From Microtetraspora sp. NBRC 16547 (lineage in GTDB: Bacteria > Actinomycetota > Actinomycetes > Streptosporangiales > Streptosporangiaceae): a stretch of DNA of 64,000 nt. The position numbers and the translations under genes were made by a program. Where the stretch lies: assembly GCF_030268965.1 (NCBI RefSeq), contig NZ_BSSE01000001.1, positions 62,001 to 126,000 of the forward strand. Direction: 5' to 3'. The first letter of the stretch is position 1; each line of letters starts with the position of its first letter. The notes below the pieces were generated by a model that had not been told where the DNA came from, searched no databases, and saw only the letters and a list, made by a program, of their open reading frames with translations. Shown in pieces: positions 43,601-51,751 of the stretch.

Positions 43601-45106
43601 ATGACAGACGGCCCTGACCACGACGGCCCCGCCCCCGACGTGCCACCCGGTTGGGCGCCCAACCAGCCTCCGGCGTACAGCGGATCCCCGGGATCCTGGG
43701 CCGCCCCCGGCGCGTCCGGTGGCACACCGCCGCCCCCGCCCCCGCCTCCTCCTCCCCCGCCGCCGCCCGGCCAGCAGTACGGCCAGCAGCACGGGCAGCC
43801 GTACGGCCAGCCCTACGGGCAGCAGCACGGGCAGCAGCACGGGCAGCAGCACGGGCAGCAGCACGGGCAGCAGCACGGGCAGCCGTACGGGGCGCCGCCC
43901 TACGGGTACCAGCAGCACTACGGCGCCCAGCCCGGCTTCAACCCGTACGCCCCGGGCCCGCAGGGGTTCCGCCCGCCGCCGCAGGCACCGCGACCGGGCA
44001 TCATCCCGCTGCGACCACTCGCTCTCGGCGACATCCTCGACGGCACCATCAAGATGGTGCGCTCGCACCCGAAGGCCACCCTCGGCCTGTCGGCGATGGT
44101 CGCGGCGATCACCACACTGCCGGTCTCCGTGGGGCAGGCGATCTACCTCCAGTCGTTCCAGGACCTCCTCGCCAACCCCGGGGCGGCGGACGCGTCCTTC
44201 GCGTTCGGCGGGGTGGTCGCGCAGCTCGTGGGCACCCTGATCTCGCTGGCGCTGACGTTCGTGGCGACCACGATCCTGACTGGCATCCTGACCCGGGTGC
44301 TCGGCCGCGCGGTGTTCGGCGGGCGGATCACCGTCGGCGAGGCCTGGCGGCTGACCAGGCGGCGGCTGCCCGCGCTGTTCGGCCTCGTGCTGCTGGAGGG
44401 GCTGATCCTCATCATCCCCGCGCTGCTCATCATCGGCCTGATCTTCGCGCTGGCCGCCTCCGGAGCCCTGGGCATGGCAGCGGACTCGTCCTCGAGCGGG
44501 ATGGGCACGTTCGGCCTGATCATGCTGCTGATCGTCCCCTACATCGCGTACGCGCTGTTCTTCACGACCAAGTTCGCGCTGTCGGCGCCGGCCGTGGTGC
44601 TGGAGGGCCGCGGCCCGACGGACGCCATGTCCCGCTCGTGGCGCCTGGTCAAGGGCAACTCGTGGCGGGTCTTCGGCATCCTGCTGCTGACCAGCCTGCT
44701 CGCCGGGATCATCGGCTCCGTGCTGTCCTTCCCGTTCTCGTTCGCCGGTTCGCTGATCGGTATCACCGGCGGCTCGTCGGCGGGGGTCACCGTTGCCGTC
44801 GCCCTCCTCACCTCGGTCGGCGGCACGCTGAGCGCGATGATCACGTATCCCTTCCAGGCCGGCGTGAATGGCCTGCTGTACGCCGACCGGCGGATGCGGG
44901 CGGAGGCGTTCGACCTGGTGCTGCGGTCGGCGGCGGCGCAGAACCAGACGCAGGGCTGGGTGCACGCCTCGGTGGACGACCTGTGGGATCCGTCCAACGC
45001 CGCGGCCGCCGGGTCGGGCGCCGCCGCGTACGGCGTCCACGACACCGGCGGGGGGCACGGCGGGCCGGGCTCCTCCGGCCCCCCTCCCTTCGGTCCCCGA
45101 TCGTGA
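43601..45106 (+). CDS. Multi-pass membrane protein with Pro/Gln-rich cytoplasmic head
   Basis: The 501-residue protein has a low-complexity head (about 1-125) with a run of 14 prolines and tandem GQQH repeats. A membrane domain of about six segments follows (RPLALGDILDGTIKMVRSHP at about 140, then hydrophobic blocks to 430). The pattern matches the glycerophosphodiester phosphodiesterase membrane-domain-like proteins of actinobacteria; the catalytic domain itself is absent. The ATG at 43601 opens an operon of five genes with 4-base overlaps, matching M. tuberculosis Rv3689-Rv3693. The role is unknown. Confidence 0.82.
   Translation: MTDGPDHDGPAPDVPPGWAPNQPPAYSGSPGSWAAPGASGGTPPPPPPPPPPPPPPGQQYGQQHGQPYGQPYGQQHGQQHGQQHGQQHGQQHGQPYGAPPYGYQQHYGAQPGFNPYAPGPQGFRPPPQAPRPGIIPLRPLALGDILDGTIKMVRSHPKATLGLSAMVAAITTLPVSVGQAIYLQSFQDLLANPGAADASFAFGGVVAQLVGTLISLALTFVATTILTGILTRVLGRAVFGGRITVGEAWRLTRRRLPALFGLVLLEGLILIIPALLIIGLIFALAASGALGMAADSSSSGMGTFGLIMLLIVPYIAYALFFTTKFALSAPAVVLEGRGPTDAMSRSWRLVKGNSWRVFGILLLTSLLAGIIGSVLSFPFSFAGSLIGITGGSSAGVTVAVALLTSVGGTLSAMITYPFQAGVNGLLYADRRMRAEAFDLVLRSAAAQNQTQGWVHASVDDLWDPSNAAAAGSGAAAYGVHDTGGGHGGPGSSGPPPFGPRS
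43817..43876 (+). repeat. Five exact 12-base tandem repeats encoding GQQH
   Basis: GGGCAGCAGCAC is repeated five times without change within the head of the membrane protein gene, with diverged copies on both sides. The period is a multiple of three, so changes in copy number keep the frame. Confidence 0.95.
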
Positions 45107-45765
45107 CTCTGCCCACCTCCCCGTGGCTCGCGGCCGTGGCGGCGCTCGACCCGCCCATCGACCTCGGCCGCGAGGAGGCCCAGCGCGAGGCCGTCGAGGA
45201 GCTGCTGCGCTCGGGCTACCACCAGGAGCCGTTGGTCGACCGGTTGTGGCGGCACTTCACGCAGCTTCTCGGTGACCTGCTGGACGGCGCGTCCGGAGGA
45301 CCGGGCGGCGGGCGGATCGCACTGTTCGTCATCGTGGCCGTGATCGCGCTGCTCGCGGCGCTGCTGTTCTGGTCCCTGCGGCGAATGTCCCGCTCCCGCC
45401 GTACTCCGGGGGAGGCGCTCCTCGGCGGGCGGGAGCGCACGGCGGCCGAACACCGGACCGAGGCCGAGCGGCTGGCCGCGGAGGGCAGCTGGGCCGAGGC
45501 GATCAGGGAGCGGCTCCGGGCGATCGCCCGAGACCTGGAGGAACGCGCCGTCGTCAGCCCCATGCCGGGCCGTACGGCCGTCGAGCTGGCCGCGGACGCG
45601 GGCCGGGCCCTGCCCGAGCACGCCGCCCGGCTGAGCGCCGCCGCGCGCCTCTTCGACGACGTCACGTACGGCGAGGCCCCGGGCACGGCGGCGGAGTACG
45701 CGAGCCTGGCGGAGCTGGACCGGCGCGTCGCGGCGGCCCGGGCGACCCTGGGGGCGGACGCGTGA
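45103..45765 (+). CDS. DUF4129 domain protein
   Basis: The 220-residue protein has an N-terminal amphipathic part (LLRSGYHQEPLVDRLWRHFT), one membrane segment at about 67-88 and a cytoplasmic DUF4129 domain (EGSWAEAIRERLRAIARDLE, then PGRTAVELAADAGRALPE and FDDVTYGEAP). GTG at 45103 overlaps the previous stop by GTGA. DUF4129 proteins occur with MoxR and DUF58 genes, where they may help assemble or present substrates; the mechanism is unknown. Confidence 0.9.
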   Translation: MTLPTSPWLAAVAALDPPIDLGREEAQREAVEELLRSGYHQEPLVDRLWRHFTQLLGDLLDGASGGPGGGRIALFVIVAVIALLAALLFWSLRRMSRSRRTPGEALLGGRERTAAEHRTEAERLAAEGSWAEAIRERLRAIARDLEERAVVSPMPGRTAVELAADAGRALPEHAARLSAAARLFDDVTYGEAPGTAAEYASLAELDRRVAAARATLGADA

Positions 45766-46928
45766 GCACCGTGACCGCGCCGTCGTCGGTCTCCACGTCG
45801 CCCACGGCCAAGGGCATGTGGCGGAGCGGGCGCGGCATCCTCTTGGTCGCGCTGCTGGTGCTGGCCACCGCGCTGGTCCCCGTACTGCTGTCGTCGCCGG
45901 GGACCGAGGACCGCCGGCTCGATCCCGGCGACTCCTCGGACGTGGGCGCCCAGGCGCTCGCGGAGCTGCTCGGCCGCAGGGGCGTGACCGTCGTGCGCGT
46001 CGAGAGCGTCTTCGCGCTGCTCGCCGCCGCGGGCCCCGACAGCCAGCTCCTCATCACCGACACCGGCTTCCTCACCGATTACGACGCACGCCGGATCGCC
46101 GGATCGGGCCGGGACAGGCTGATCGTCGGCGCGGTGCGGCACCTCGACATCCTGGCCAAGGGAGTGCTCGCCAAGGAGCACGTGCGGGCCAGGTCCCGGG
46201 AGCCGCGCTGCGACCTCCGGCAGGCGGCCAGGGCGGGCAGCGCCTACCTGGGCGGCGCGTCCTTCACCGCCCCCGCGGGCTCCACCGGCTGCTATCCGGC
46301 GGCCGGGCGGCCGACACTCGTGCGGTACGCGCTCGACGGGGGGACGGTCACCGTGGCCGGCGACGGCTCGTTCATGACGAACCTGCGCCTCGCGGAGGAC
46401 GGCAACGCCGCGCTCGCGATGAACCTGGCCGGAGCCAGGCCCCGGCTGATCTGGCTGGCGACCCCGAAGGCGGGGGACTCCGGTCTGGCCGGTCCCGAGG
46501 GCAGGAGTCTGGGCGACTTCATCCCGGCCGGTGTCGGCTGGGCGATCGTGCAGCTGGCCGTCGCGGTGGGCGTGGTGGCCCTCTGGCGGGGACGCCGTCT
46601 CGGGCCGGTCGTCGCAGAGCGGCTTCCGGTCGTCGTCCGGGCGTCCGAGACCGTGGAAGGCCGCGGCCGCCTCTACCGGGCGCGGCGGGCCAGGGACCGC
46701 GCCGCGCTGGCACTGCGCGGCGCCGCGATCGACCGGCTGGCCCCCCGCCTGGGGCTGCCCCCGACGGCCTCCCCCGAGGAGGTCGTCGCCGCGGCGGCCG
46801 CACGGACCGGGCGGGACGCGCCGGAGGTGCGGTCCGCCCTGTACGGCCCCGCACCCGTGGACGACGGCGCACTGGTGGCCCTGGCCGGATACCTCGACAC
46901 ACTCGAAAGGCAGGTACGAGACTCTTGA
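45762..46928 (+). CDS. DUF4350 domain protein
   Basis: The 388-residue protein has a membrane segment at about 26-46, an extracytoplasmic DUF4350 domain (SSDVGAQALAELLGRRGVTV, then LLITDTGFLTDYDARRI) that resembles a glutamine-amidotransferase-like fold, a second segment near 255-275 (AGVGWAIVQLAVAVGVVALW) and a cytoplasmic tail. GTG at 45762 overlaps the DUF4129 stop by GTGA. It corresponds in position to Rv3691. The role is unknown, probably envelope-related. Confidence 0.88.
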   Translation: MSTVTAPSSVSTSPTAKGMWRSGRGILLVALLVLATALVPVLLSSPGTEDRRLDPGDSSDVGAQALAELLGRRGVTVVRVESVFALLAAAGPDSQLLITDTGFLTDYDARRIAGSGRDRLIVGAVRHLDILAKGVLAKEHVRARSREPRCDLRQAARAGSAYLGGASFTAPAGSTGCYPAAGRPTLVRYALDGGTVTVAGDGSFMTNLRLAEDGNAALAMNLAGARPRLIWLATPKAGDSGLAGPEGRSLGDFIPAGVGWAIVQLAVAVGVVALWRGRRLGPVVAERLPVVVRASETVEGRGRLYRARRARDRAALALRGAAIDRLAPRLGLPPTASPEEVVAAAAARTGRDAPEVRSALYGPAPVDDGALVALAGYLDTLERQVRDS

Positions 46929-47899
46929 CCACTTCTTCACCCGGGTCTCCGGGGGCGGACGCGGCCCGCGAGGCGCTCGCCACGTTGCGCGCCGAGGTCG
47001 CCAAGGCGGTGGTGGGACAGGACTCGGTCGTCACCGGGCTGGTGATCGCGCTGCTGTGCCGGGGGCACGTCCTGCTCGAAGGCGTCCCCGGTGTGGCCAA
47101 GACCCTGCTGGTCCGCACGCTGGCCGCCACGCTGGCGCTCGACTTCAAGCGGGTGCAGTTCACCCCCGACCTGATGCCCGGCGACGTGACCGGCTCACTC
47201 GTCTACGACGCCAGGACGGCGGAGTTCGAGTTCCGCGAGGGGCCGGTCTTCACCAACCTGCTGCTCGCCGACGAGATCAACCGGACCCCGCCGAAGACCC
47301 AGGCCGCCCTGCTGGAGGCGATGGAGGAGCGCCAGGTCAGCGTCGACGGGGACGCGCGCAAGCTGCCCGATCCGTTCATCGTCGTGGCGACGCAGAACCC
47401 GATCGAGTACGAGGGCACCTACCAGCTGCCCGAGGCCCAACTCGACCGGTTCCTGCTCAAGCTGACCGTGCCGCTGCCGCCGCGCGAGCAGGAGATCGCC
47501 GTCCTGGAACGGCACGCGCTCGGCTTCGATCCTCGGGACCTCTCCTCGATCATGGCCGTCGCGTCCGCCGCCGATCTGGAGGCGGGCCGCGAGGCCGTGA
47601 AGCAGGTCCACGTGGCGCCCGAGGTGCTCGGCTACGTCGTCGATCTCGCCCGCGCCACCCGGCAGTCGCCCTCGTTGCAGCTCGGCGTGTCCCCGCGCGG
47701 CGCGACCGCCCTGCTCGCCGCCGCGCGGGCGTGGGGCTGGCTGTCCGGCCGGACCTACGTGACGCCGGACGACGTGAAGGCGCTCGCCCGGCCTGCCCTG
47801 CGGCACCGCGTCCAGCTCCGTCCCGAGGCCGAGCTGGAAGGCGCGACGCCGGACGGCATCCTGGACGGCATCCTCGCCGGCGTCCCCGTCCCCCGTTGA
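46925..47899 (+). CDS. MoxR-family AAA+ ATPase
   Basis: The 324-residue ATPase has Walker A EGVPGVAKT near residue 55, Walker B LLLADEINRTPPKTQAALLE near 110, sensor 1 VATQNPIEYEGTYQLPEAQL near 150 and the lid domain. MoxR ATPases act as chaperones with VWA/DUF58 proteins to mature or activate other complexes. TTG at 46925 overlaps the DUF4350 stop by TTGA. It matches moxR2 (Rv3692) by context. Confidence 0.95.
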   Translation: MTTSSPGSPGADAAREALATLRAEVAKAVVGQDSVVTGLVIALLCRGHVLLEGVPGVAKTLLVRTLAATLALDFKRVQFTPDLMPGDVTGSLVYDARTAEFEFREGPVFTNLLLADEINRTPPKTQAALLEAMEERQVSVDGDARKLPDPFIVVATQNPIEYEGTYQLPEAQLDRFLLKLTVPLPPREQEIAVLERHALGFDPRDLSSIMAVASAADLEAGREAVKQVHVAPEVLGYVVDLARATRQSPSLQLGVSPRGATALLAAARAWGWLSGRTYVTPDDVKALARPALRHRVQLRPEAELEGATPDGILDGILAGVPVPR

Positions 47900-47951
47900 T
47901 CCGGCCCTATGCGACCGACAGGTGCGAACCGATGAATGAAGGGACCCCCCG

Positions 47952-49286
47952 GTGGCGCTGACGGGACGCGCGGGACTGCTCGCGGCTCTCGGCGCCCTCG
48001 TGGTGCTCGTCGCCCCCGACCCACCCATGGCCGTACTGGGCCTCGCGCTGCTGCTCGCCGCGCTGGTCCTGCTCGACCTGCTGTTCGCGGGGAGCGTGCG
48101 CGGGCTGCGCTTCCAACGGGACGGCGAGCGCCTGGTACGGCTCGGCGAGTCGGTCACCGTGGGGCTGGTCGTGGAGAACCCGGGCCGCCGCCGGGTCAGG
48201 GGCGTGGTGCGCGACGCGTGGCCGCCGTCCGCGGGTGCGGCGCCCCGGCATCTCCGCGTGGACGTTCCCCCGGGCCAGCGTCGCCGCCTGGTCACCACGC
48301 TGACGCCGACGAGGAGGGGCGACCGCGAGGCGGTCACGGTGACCGTGCGCTCGCTCGGCCCGCTCGGCCTGGCCGCGCGCCAGGGCTCACATCTGGTGCC
48401 GTGGTCGGTGCGGGTGCTGCCGCCGTTCCTCAGCCGCAAGCACCTGCCCGCCAAGCTGGCCCGGCTCCGCGAGCTGGACGGCCGGCACCCCGCGCTCGTG
48501 CGCGGCCAGGGCACCGAGTTCGACTCGCTCCGGGAGTACGTGGTCGGCGACGACGTCAGGTCCATCGACTGGCGGGCCAGCGCCCGGCGAAGCGACGTCG
48601 TGGTGCGCACCTGGCGGCCAGAACGCGACCGGCGGGTGCTGATCGTCCTCGACACGGGCCGCACGTCCGCGGGCCGGGTCGGCGTGGCGCCACAGCCCGG
48701 CCAGGCATCTGGCCAGGCGTTTGGATGGCCCCGGCTCGACTGGTCGATGGACGCCGCACTGCTGCTCGCCGCCCTCGCGGCGCGGGCGGGCGACCGGGTG
48801 GACTTCCTCGCCTACGACCGGACGGTGCGCGCCTGGCTGTCCGGGGCGTCCCGTACCGACCTGCTGTCGTCGCTGGTCAACGCGATGGCGCCGATCGAGG
48901 CGGAGCTGGTCGAGGCCGACTCGCCGGGGATGGTCGCCGCCGTCCTGGCCAGGGCCAGACGCCGCTGCCTGGTCGTGCTGCTGACCGACCTCAACGCGGC
49001 CGCGATGGAGGAGGGCCTGCTGCCCGTGCTGCCGCGGCTGTCGTCGCGCCATACGGTGCTGGTCGCCGCCGTCGCCGATCCGCGCGTCGCCGCCATGGCG
49101 TCCGAGCGCGATACGGCGGAGCAGGTCTACGACGCCGCCGCGGCCGAGCGCCTGCGCGGCGAGCGGCGCAGGATCACCGCCCGCCTGCGCGGCCAGGGCG
49201 TCGAGGTGGTCGACGCGCTACCCGAGGACATCGCCCCGGCGCTCGCCGACGCCTACCTGGCACTGAAGGCGGCCGGGCGGCTGTAA
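47952..49286 (+). CDS. DUF58 (VWA-like) membrane protein
   Basis: The 444-residue protein has two close N-terminal membrane segments (about 8-46), an Ig-like stretch and the DUF58 core, REYVVGDDVRSIDWRASARR near 210, followed by a von Willebrand A-like fold with a degenerate metal site (VLIVLDTGRTS). DUF58 proteins partner MoxR. GTG at 47952 follows the MoxR gene by 52 bases. It is the last gene of the operon and ends in a dispersed repeat. Confidence 0.92.
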   Translation: MALTGRAGLLAALGALVVLVAPDPPMAVLGLALLLAALVLLDLLFAGSVRGLRFQRDGERLVRLGESVTVGLVVENPGRRRVRGVVRDAWPPSAGAAPRHLRVDVPPGQRRRLVTTLTPTRRGDREAVTVTVRSLGPLGLAARQGSHLVPWSVRVLPPFLSRKHLPAKLARLRELDGRHPALVRGQGTEFDSLREYVVGDDVRSIDWRASARRSDVVVRTWRPERDRRVLIVLDTGRTSAGRVGVAPQPGQASGQAFGWPRLDWSMDAALLLAALAARAGDRVDFLAYDRTVRAWLSGASRTDLLSSLVNAMAPIEAELVEADSPGMVAAVLARARRRCLVVLLTDLNAAAMEEGLLPVLPRLSSRHTVLVAAVADPRVAAMASERDTAEQVYDAAAAERLRGERRRITARLRGQGVEVVDALPEDIAPALADAYLALKAAGRL

Positions 49287-49290
49287 TTTT

Positions 49291-49406
49291 GCCGCGCCTC
49301 CGGCACGGCGGCTCGGCGCGCCCCTTGAGGCGGCTCGTGCCCTCCTCACTCGGGGTCGCTCGTCGGTTACTTCCCCGCCGCGCGCCTCGCATGGTCTGTG
49401 GGGCGG
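49291..49406. repeat. Dispersed intergenic repeat, copy B
   Basis: It fills the convergent gap between the DUF58 and SpoIIM-like genes. The opening GCCGCGCCTCCGGCACGGC differs from copy A (3161) by one base in the hairpin loop (TTCG to TCCG), which keeps a UNCG loop; 45 bases are nearly identical and the rest is patchy. Both copies sit where two genes meet end to end. Confidence 0.6.
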
Positions 49407-49434
49407 TTCGAACCAGGACGTCACGCCTGCGGGG

Positions 49435-50427
49435 TCAGGCGGTGGGGACGAGGTCGGGGGCGCGTTCGATGTCTCCGGTCTCGCCCGCGCGGGACGCCCG
49501 GCGGCCGAACACGACCACGTAGACCAGGAAGAGGACCTCGGCAAGAACGCCGATCCCGATCCGCGCCCAGGTCGGCAGGCCGGACGGCGTGACGCCCGCC
49601 TCGATCAGGCCGGAGACCAGCAGCACGACGACGAGGCCGAGGGCGACGCTCATCACCGCGCGCCCTTGCTCGGCGAGCGCCTCGCCCCGCCGCCGCGGAC
49701 CGGGGTCGATGACCGTCCAGCCGAGCCGCAGGCCGACGCCGGCGGCGAGGAACACCGCGGTCAGCTCCAGGAGGCCGTGCGGGAGGATCAGCCCCCAGAA
49801 CACGTCCGCCTTGCCGTGCGCCGTCATCAACCCGCCGATGACGCCGACGTTGGCCGAGTTCTGCCACAGGATGTACGGGATCGGCAGCCCGAGGACGACC
49901 GCGGAGATGATGACCTGCGCCGACACCCAGGCGTTGTTGACCCACACACGGCCGGCGAACGAGGCGGCCGGGTTCTCGGAGTAGTAGTCGGCGAAGTCGT
50001 GCTCGACGAGCTGCTTGACCTCCTCGGGGGTCCCGACGACGGCCTGCAGCGCCGGATCGCGGGCGACCCACACCCCCAAGACGTACGCGACCGCGAGCGA
50101 GGCGAGGGCCGCCCCCAGCCACCAGTAGCGGGCGCGGTAGGCCACGACGGGGAACGAGACGGTGAAGAACCGGACGACCTCCCGCCAGGCGGGCGTGTGC
50201 GCCCCTGTGACGGCCGAGCGGGCCCGCGCGACCAGCGAGGAGAGCCTGCCCACCAGGATCGCGTCGGTCGAGGCCGAGCGGACGACGGACAGGTGGGTGG
50301 CGGCCCGCTGGTACAGCTCGACCAGCTCGTCCACCTCGGCTCCGTCGAGTCGATGGCGCCGCCGCACCAGGTCGTCCAGCCGGTCCCACGCCGGCCGGTG
50401 AGCGGCGACGAACGCATCGATGTCCAC
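49435..50427 (-). CDS. SpoIIM-like membrane protein
   Basis: The 330-residue protein has a cytoplasmic N-terminal helical region (about 1-95) and five or so membrane segments (about 105, 170-200, 215-235, 262-285, 290-315). PHGLLELTAVFLAAG is a conserved mark of the stage II sporulation protein M/DUF95 family. It corresponds to Rv3694c and is divergent from the RDD gene. In Bacillus, SpoIIM works in septal wall hydrolysis; in actinomycetes the role is unproven but likely envelope-related. Confidence 0.9.
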   Translation of the reverse strand: MDIDAFVAAHRPAWDRLDDLVRRRHRLDGAEVDELVELYQRAATHLSVVRSASTDAILVGRLSSLVARARSAVTGAHTPAWREVVRFFTVSFPVVAYRARYWWLGAALASLAVAYVLGVWVARDPALQAVVGTPEEVKQLVEHDFADYYSENPAASFAGRVWVNNAWVSAQVIISAVVLGLPIPYILWQNSANVGVIGGLMTAHGKADVFWGLILPHGLLELTAVFLAAGVGLRLGWTVIDPGPRRRGEALAEQGRAVMSVALGLVVVLLVSGLIEAGVTPSGLPTWARIGIGVLAEVLFLVYVVVFGRRASRAGETGDIERAPDLVPTA

Positions 50428-50463
50428 GGACTGAACTCTATCGAGCGGTAATACCCCAGTAGG

Positions 50464-51582
50464 GTGCGATATGTGGCCGATGTTGTGACCGGCGAGGCCG
50501 TCGTCGTCGAAGTACGGATCGCGCAGCTTCCCACTCGGGGCGTCGCGTTCCTCATCGACTGGCTCGTCCAGTGGATCATCCTCATCGTGATGTACGTCTT
50601 GGTGGGGAACGCGTCGTTCGTCACCGACACGGCGATGACGACGGGCCTGCTGATCCTGTTGACGGTGCTCGTGGTGGTGGGCTATCCCGTCGTCTTCGAG
50701 ACGGTCAGCAGGGGACGCAGCCTCGGCAAGCTGGCGATGGGCCTGCGCGTGGTCGGCGACGACGGCGGGCCCGTGCGGTTCCGGCAGGCGCTGTTCCGCG
50801 GCCTCGCGGGGTTCCTGGAGTTCTGGATGTTCTTCGGCGCGCCCGCGCTCATCACCTCGCTGGTCAACCAGCGGGGCAAGCGGCTCGGCGACGTCTTCGC
50901 GGGCACGATCGTGATCGGCGAGCGGGCGCCGCGCCAGGAGCCGCCCCCCGAGATGCCGCCGCAGCTCGCGCCGTGGGCGAGCTCCTTGGAGCTGTCACAG
51001 CTGTCCGCCGAGCTGGCCGACACGGCCCGGCAATACCTGACGCGCTGGCACCAGCTCACCCCGGATGCGCGATATCAGATGGGCATCCGGATCGCAGGCC
51101 AGGTGGCCGCCTGTGTCGCTCCCCCGCCGCCGCCGGGACTACCGCCGCACACCTACCTCGCCGCGGTCCTGGCGGAGCGGCGCCGCCGCGAGGAGCTACG
51201 GCTGGCGCAGGCGCGGGCCGCCGCCGCGCCGTACGGCGGCTCGCCGTACGCGAGCGGGTCGTACGCGGGCGCACCATACGCGGGCGCACCATACGCGGGC
51301 GCACCATACGCGGGCGCACCAAACGCGAGCGGGTCGTACGCGGGCGCACCAAACGCGAGCGGGTCGTACGCGGGCGCACCAAACGCGAGCGGGTCGTACG
51401 GCGGTGCACCGCCGGCACCGCCGGCGCCGCCCGCTCCGACCGCACCACCGGCGAACACACCGATGCCTCCGGCTAGCCGACCGATGTCTCCCGCGAACCC
51501 GCCGGCGCCCCCGGCGAACCGACCGATGCCTCCCTCGAATCCCGCCGGACCGACACCGGGTGGATTCGCCCCCCCAAGCTGA
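50464..51582 (+). CDS. RDD-family membrane protein with repetitive tail
   Basis: The 372-residue protein has an RDD domain (about 15-155) with three membrane segments; the conserved motifs are RGVAFLIDW, SRGRSLGKLAMGLRVV and GKRLGDVFAGT. The first motif has R and D as expected. The C-terminal 150 residues are a Pro/Ala/Ser/Gly/Tyr repeat region. GTG at 50464 is divergent from the SpoIIM-like gene, 36 bases apart. It corresponds to Rv3695. Some RDD proteins act as Na+/H+ antiporters; that is not shown for this one. Confidence 0.9.
   Translation: MRYVADVVTGEAVVVEVRIAQLPTRGVAFLIDWLVQWIILIVMYVLVGNASFVTDTAMTTGLLILLTVLVVVGYPVVFETVSRGRSLGKLAMGLRVVGDDGGPVRFRQALFRGLAGFLEFWMFFGAPALITSLVNQRGKRLGDVFAGTIVIGERAPRQEPPPEMPPQLAPWASSLELSQLSAELADTARQYLTRWHQLTPDARYQMGIRIAGQVAACVAPPPPPGLPPHTYLAAVLAERRRREELRLAQARAAAAPYGGSPYASGSYAGAPYAGAPYAGAPYAGAPNASGSYAGAPNASGSYAGAPNASGSYGGAPPAPPAPPAPTAPPANTPMPPASRPMSPANPPAPPANRPMPPSNPAGPTPGGFAPPS
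51262..51396 (+). repeat. 15- and 30-base tandem repeats in the RDD protein tail
   Basis: Four copies of TACGCGGGCGCACCA begin at 51262. From 51307 the unit becomes a 30-base repeat (the 15-mer plus AACGCGAGCGGGTCG), present three times exactly. This higher-order structure suggests recent slippage or unequal exchange; the frame is always kept. Confidence 0.95.
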
Positions 51583-51651
51583 GGTGTAGACGCCGCAAAG
51601 CAGGGCACAAGAGACGACCTGCAGGCTATGGGGCATACCTGCAAGGGGGCA

Positions 51652-51702
51652 GGGTGGGGACGGCCGGCGCAGAGGGACAGAGTCAGCCGGCCGTCTCCAC
51701 CC
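51652..51702. terminator. Strong bidirectional terminator
   Basis: The 17-base arms 51652-51668 and 51686-51702 pair with only one G-T wobble around a 17-base loop. It sits between the convergent RDD and short SAH-hydrolase genes. Confidence 0.85.
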
Positions 51703-51751
51703 GACTTCACCCCGACTTCGCGCCCGGGACCTCACATCCTCCGAACCGGGT

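Noticed and set aside
43743-43890. CRISPR-like array of short repeats
   Set aside because: The 12-base repeats are contiguous, have no spacers and are in frame within a membrane protein gene coding for Gln/His/Gly.
49405-49414. GGTTCGAACC, the T-loop-like motif of a tRNA
   Set aside because: No acceptor, D or anticodon arms can be drawn around it; it lies within the end of the dispersed repeat.
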